DNA from: an uncultured Eubacterium sp. | GTDB taxonomy: Bacteria > Bacillota > Clostridia > Lachnospirales > Lachnospiraceae | Direction of reading: 5' to 3' | DNA: 6,370 nucleotides | Assembly (NCBI GenBank): GCA_947573465.1 | Contig: CANPET010000095.1 | Coordinates: forward strand, 1-6,370 | Part shown: in pieces, positions 6,098 to 6,370 of the stretch | Position numbering within the stretch: the first letter of the stretch is position 1 | How the letters are laid out: each line of letters begins with the position of its first letter | Translations under genes and position numbers: made by a program | Notes under the pieces: model-generated | Database searches by the model: none | Seen by the model: only the letters and a program-made list of their open reading frames with translations | Told to the model about the DNA's origin: nothing

Positions 6098-6370
6098 TTG
6101 GCAGGAATAATAGTAGTATTCCCAAAGATAGAGGACAGCAAAGCGATTCGAAATCTATTAGTGCGTCATGGATATGACAATGTTTTTCACTGCAGCACTG
6201 GAGCAAAAGCGATTACTTTGGCAGATTCTCTGGGAGAGGGAGTCATCATTAGTGGATATAGAATGCTTGATATGCCATATACACATATACTGGATTATGT
6301 TGAAGGAAGATTTGAGATGCTGCTGATAGCATCCAGACAGAAGCTTCTGGAAGATGAGACAGGTGTTGCG
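6098..6370 (+). CDS. Probable ANTAR-type response regulator, N-terminal receiver part (3' end outside the window)
   Basis: The frame stays open for 91 codons to the right edge. It starts at TTG behind a near-perfect ribosome site, 14 bases after glnA. The visible protein begins MAGIIVVFPKIEDSKAIRN and has the alternating strands and helices of a response-regulator receiver, for example GVIIS (48-52) and EMLLIAS (73-79). It is degenerate: the third strand runs into S52-G53-Y54-R55-M56, so the phospho-acceptor Asp is replaced by about Gly53. The first loop has a single Glu-Asp pair (12-13). From memory, Lachnospiraceae proteins with this start carry a C-terminal ANTAR RNA-binding domain, which would lie beyond 6370. 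Known ANTAR proteins bind paired hairpins in nascent RNA and block termination, often at nitrogen genes. Linkage to glnA fits. The ANTAR half is inferred, not seen. Confidence 0.75.
   Translation, partial: MAGIIVVFPKIEDSKAIRNLLVRHGYDNVFHCSTGAKAITLADSLGEGVIISGYRMLDMPYTHILDYVEGRFEMLLIASRQKLLEDETGVA

Overview
The window is 6,370 bases of AT-rich DNA from a low-GC Gram-positive bacterium. The best guess is an anaerobic Clostridia member of the Lachnospiraceae type. The reasons are strong AGGAGG-like ribosome sites, the A/T-ending codon use, a viroplasmin-type RNase HI, a Bacillus/Clostridium-type glutamine synthetase of 443 residues, and a receiver-like gene directly after glnA that resembles the ANTAR regulators of that group. 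This assignment rests on recognising protein families, not on a database search.

Layout. From the left edge to 1185 two genes run on the + strand: a small four-helix membrane protein, probably cut off at its 5' end by the window edge, and a HAD phosphatase of the phosphoglycolate phosphatase type. A 14-bp perfect hairpin with a T-tract (1193-1234) ends this unit. It also lies at the stop codon of the converging gene, so it probably serves both strands. From 4547 down to 1233 three genes run on the - strand with gaps of only 22 and 11 bases: a membrane-anchored L,D-transpeptidase, an RNase HI with an N-terminal viroplasmin domain, and an ABC exporter half-transporter. They look like one transcript from a sigma-A-type promoter near 4603-4631.

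From 4686 to the right edge a + strand unit carries glnA under a near-consensus extended -10 promoter with a short leader. After 14 bases comes a TTG-started gene that runs off the window. Its 91 visible residues form a receiver-like domain lacking the usual phospho-acceptor aspartate, as in the ANTAR-type regulators found beside nitrogen genes.

How they work together. The glnA unit couples ammonium assimilation to a probable RNA-binding regulator. The middle unit combines cell-wall crosslinking, RNA:DNA hybrid removal and export, with no obvious shared pathway. The window reads as ordinary chromosomal core sequence. I see no mobile element, phage gene, CRISPR array, tRNA or rRNA, and no gene-free stretch above 300 bases. 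The longest gap is the 204-base divergent promoter region 4548-4751.
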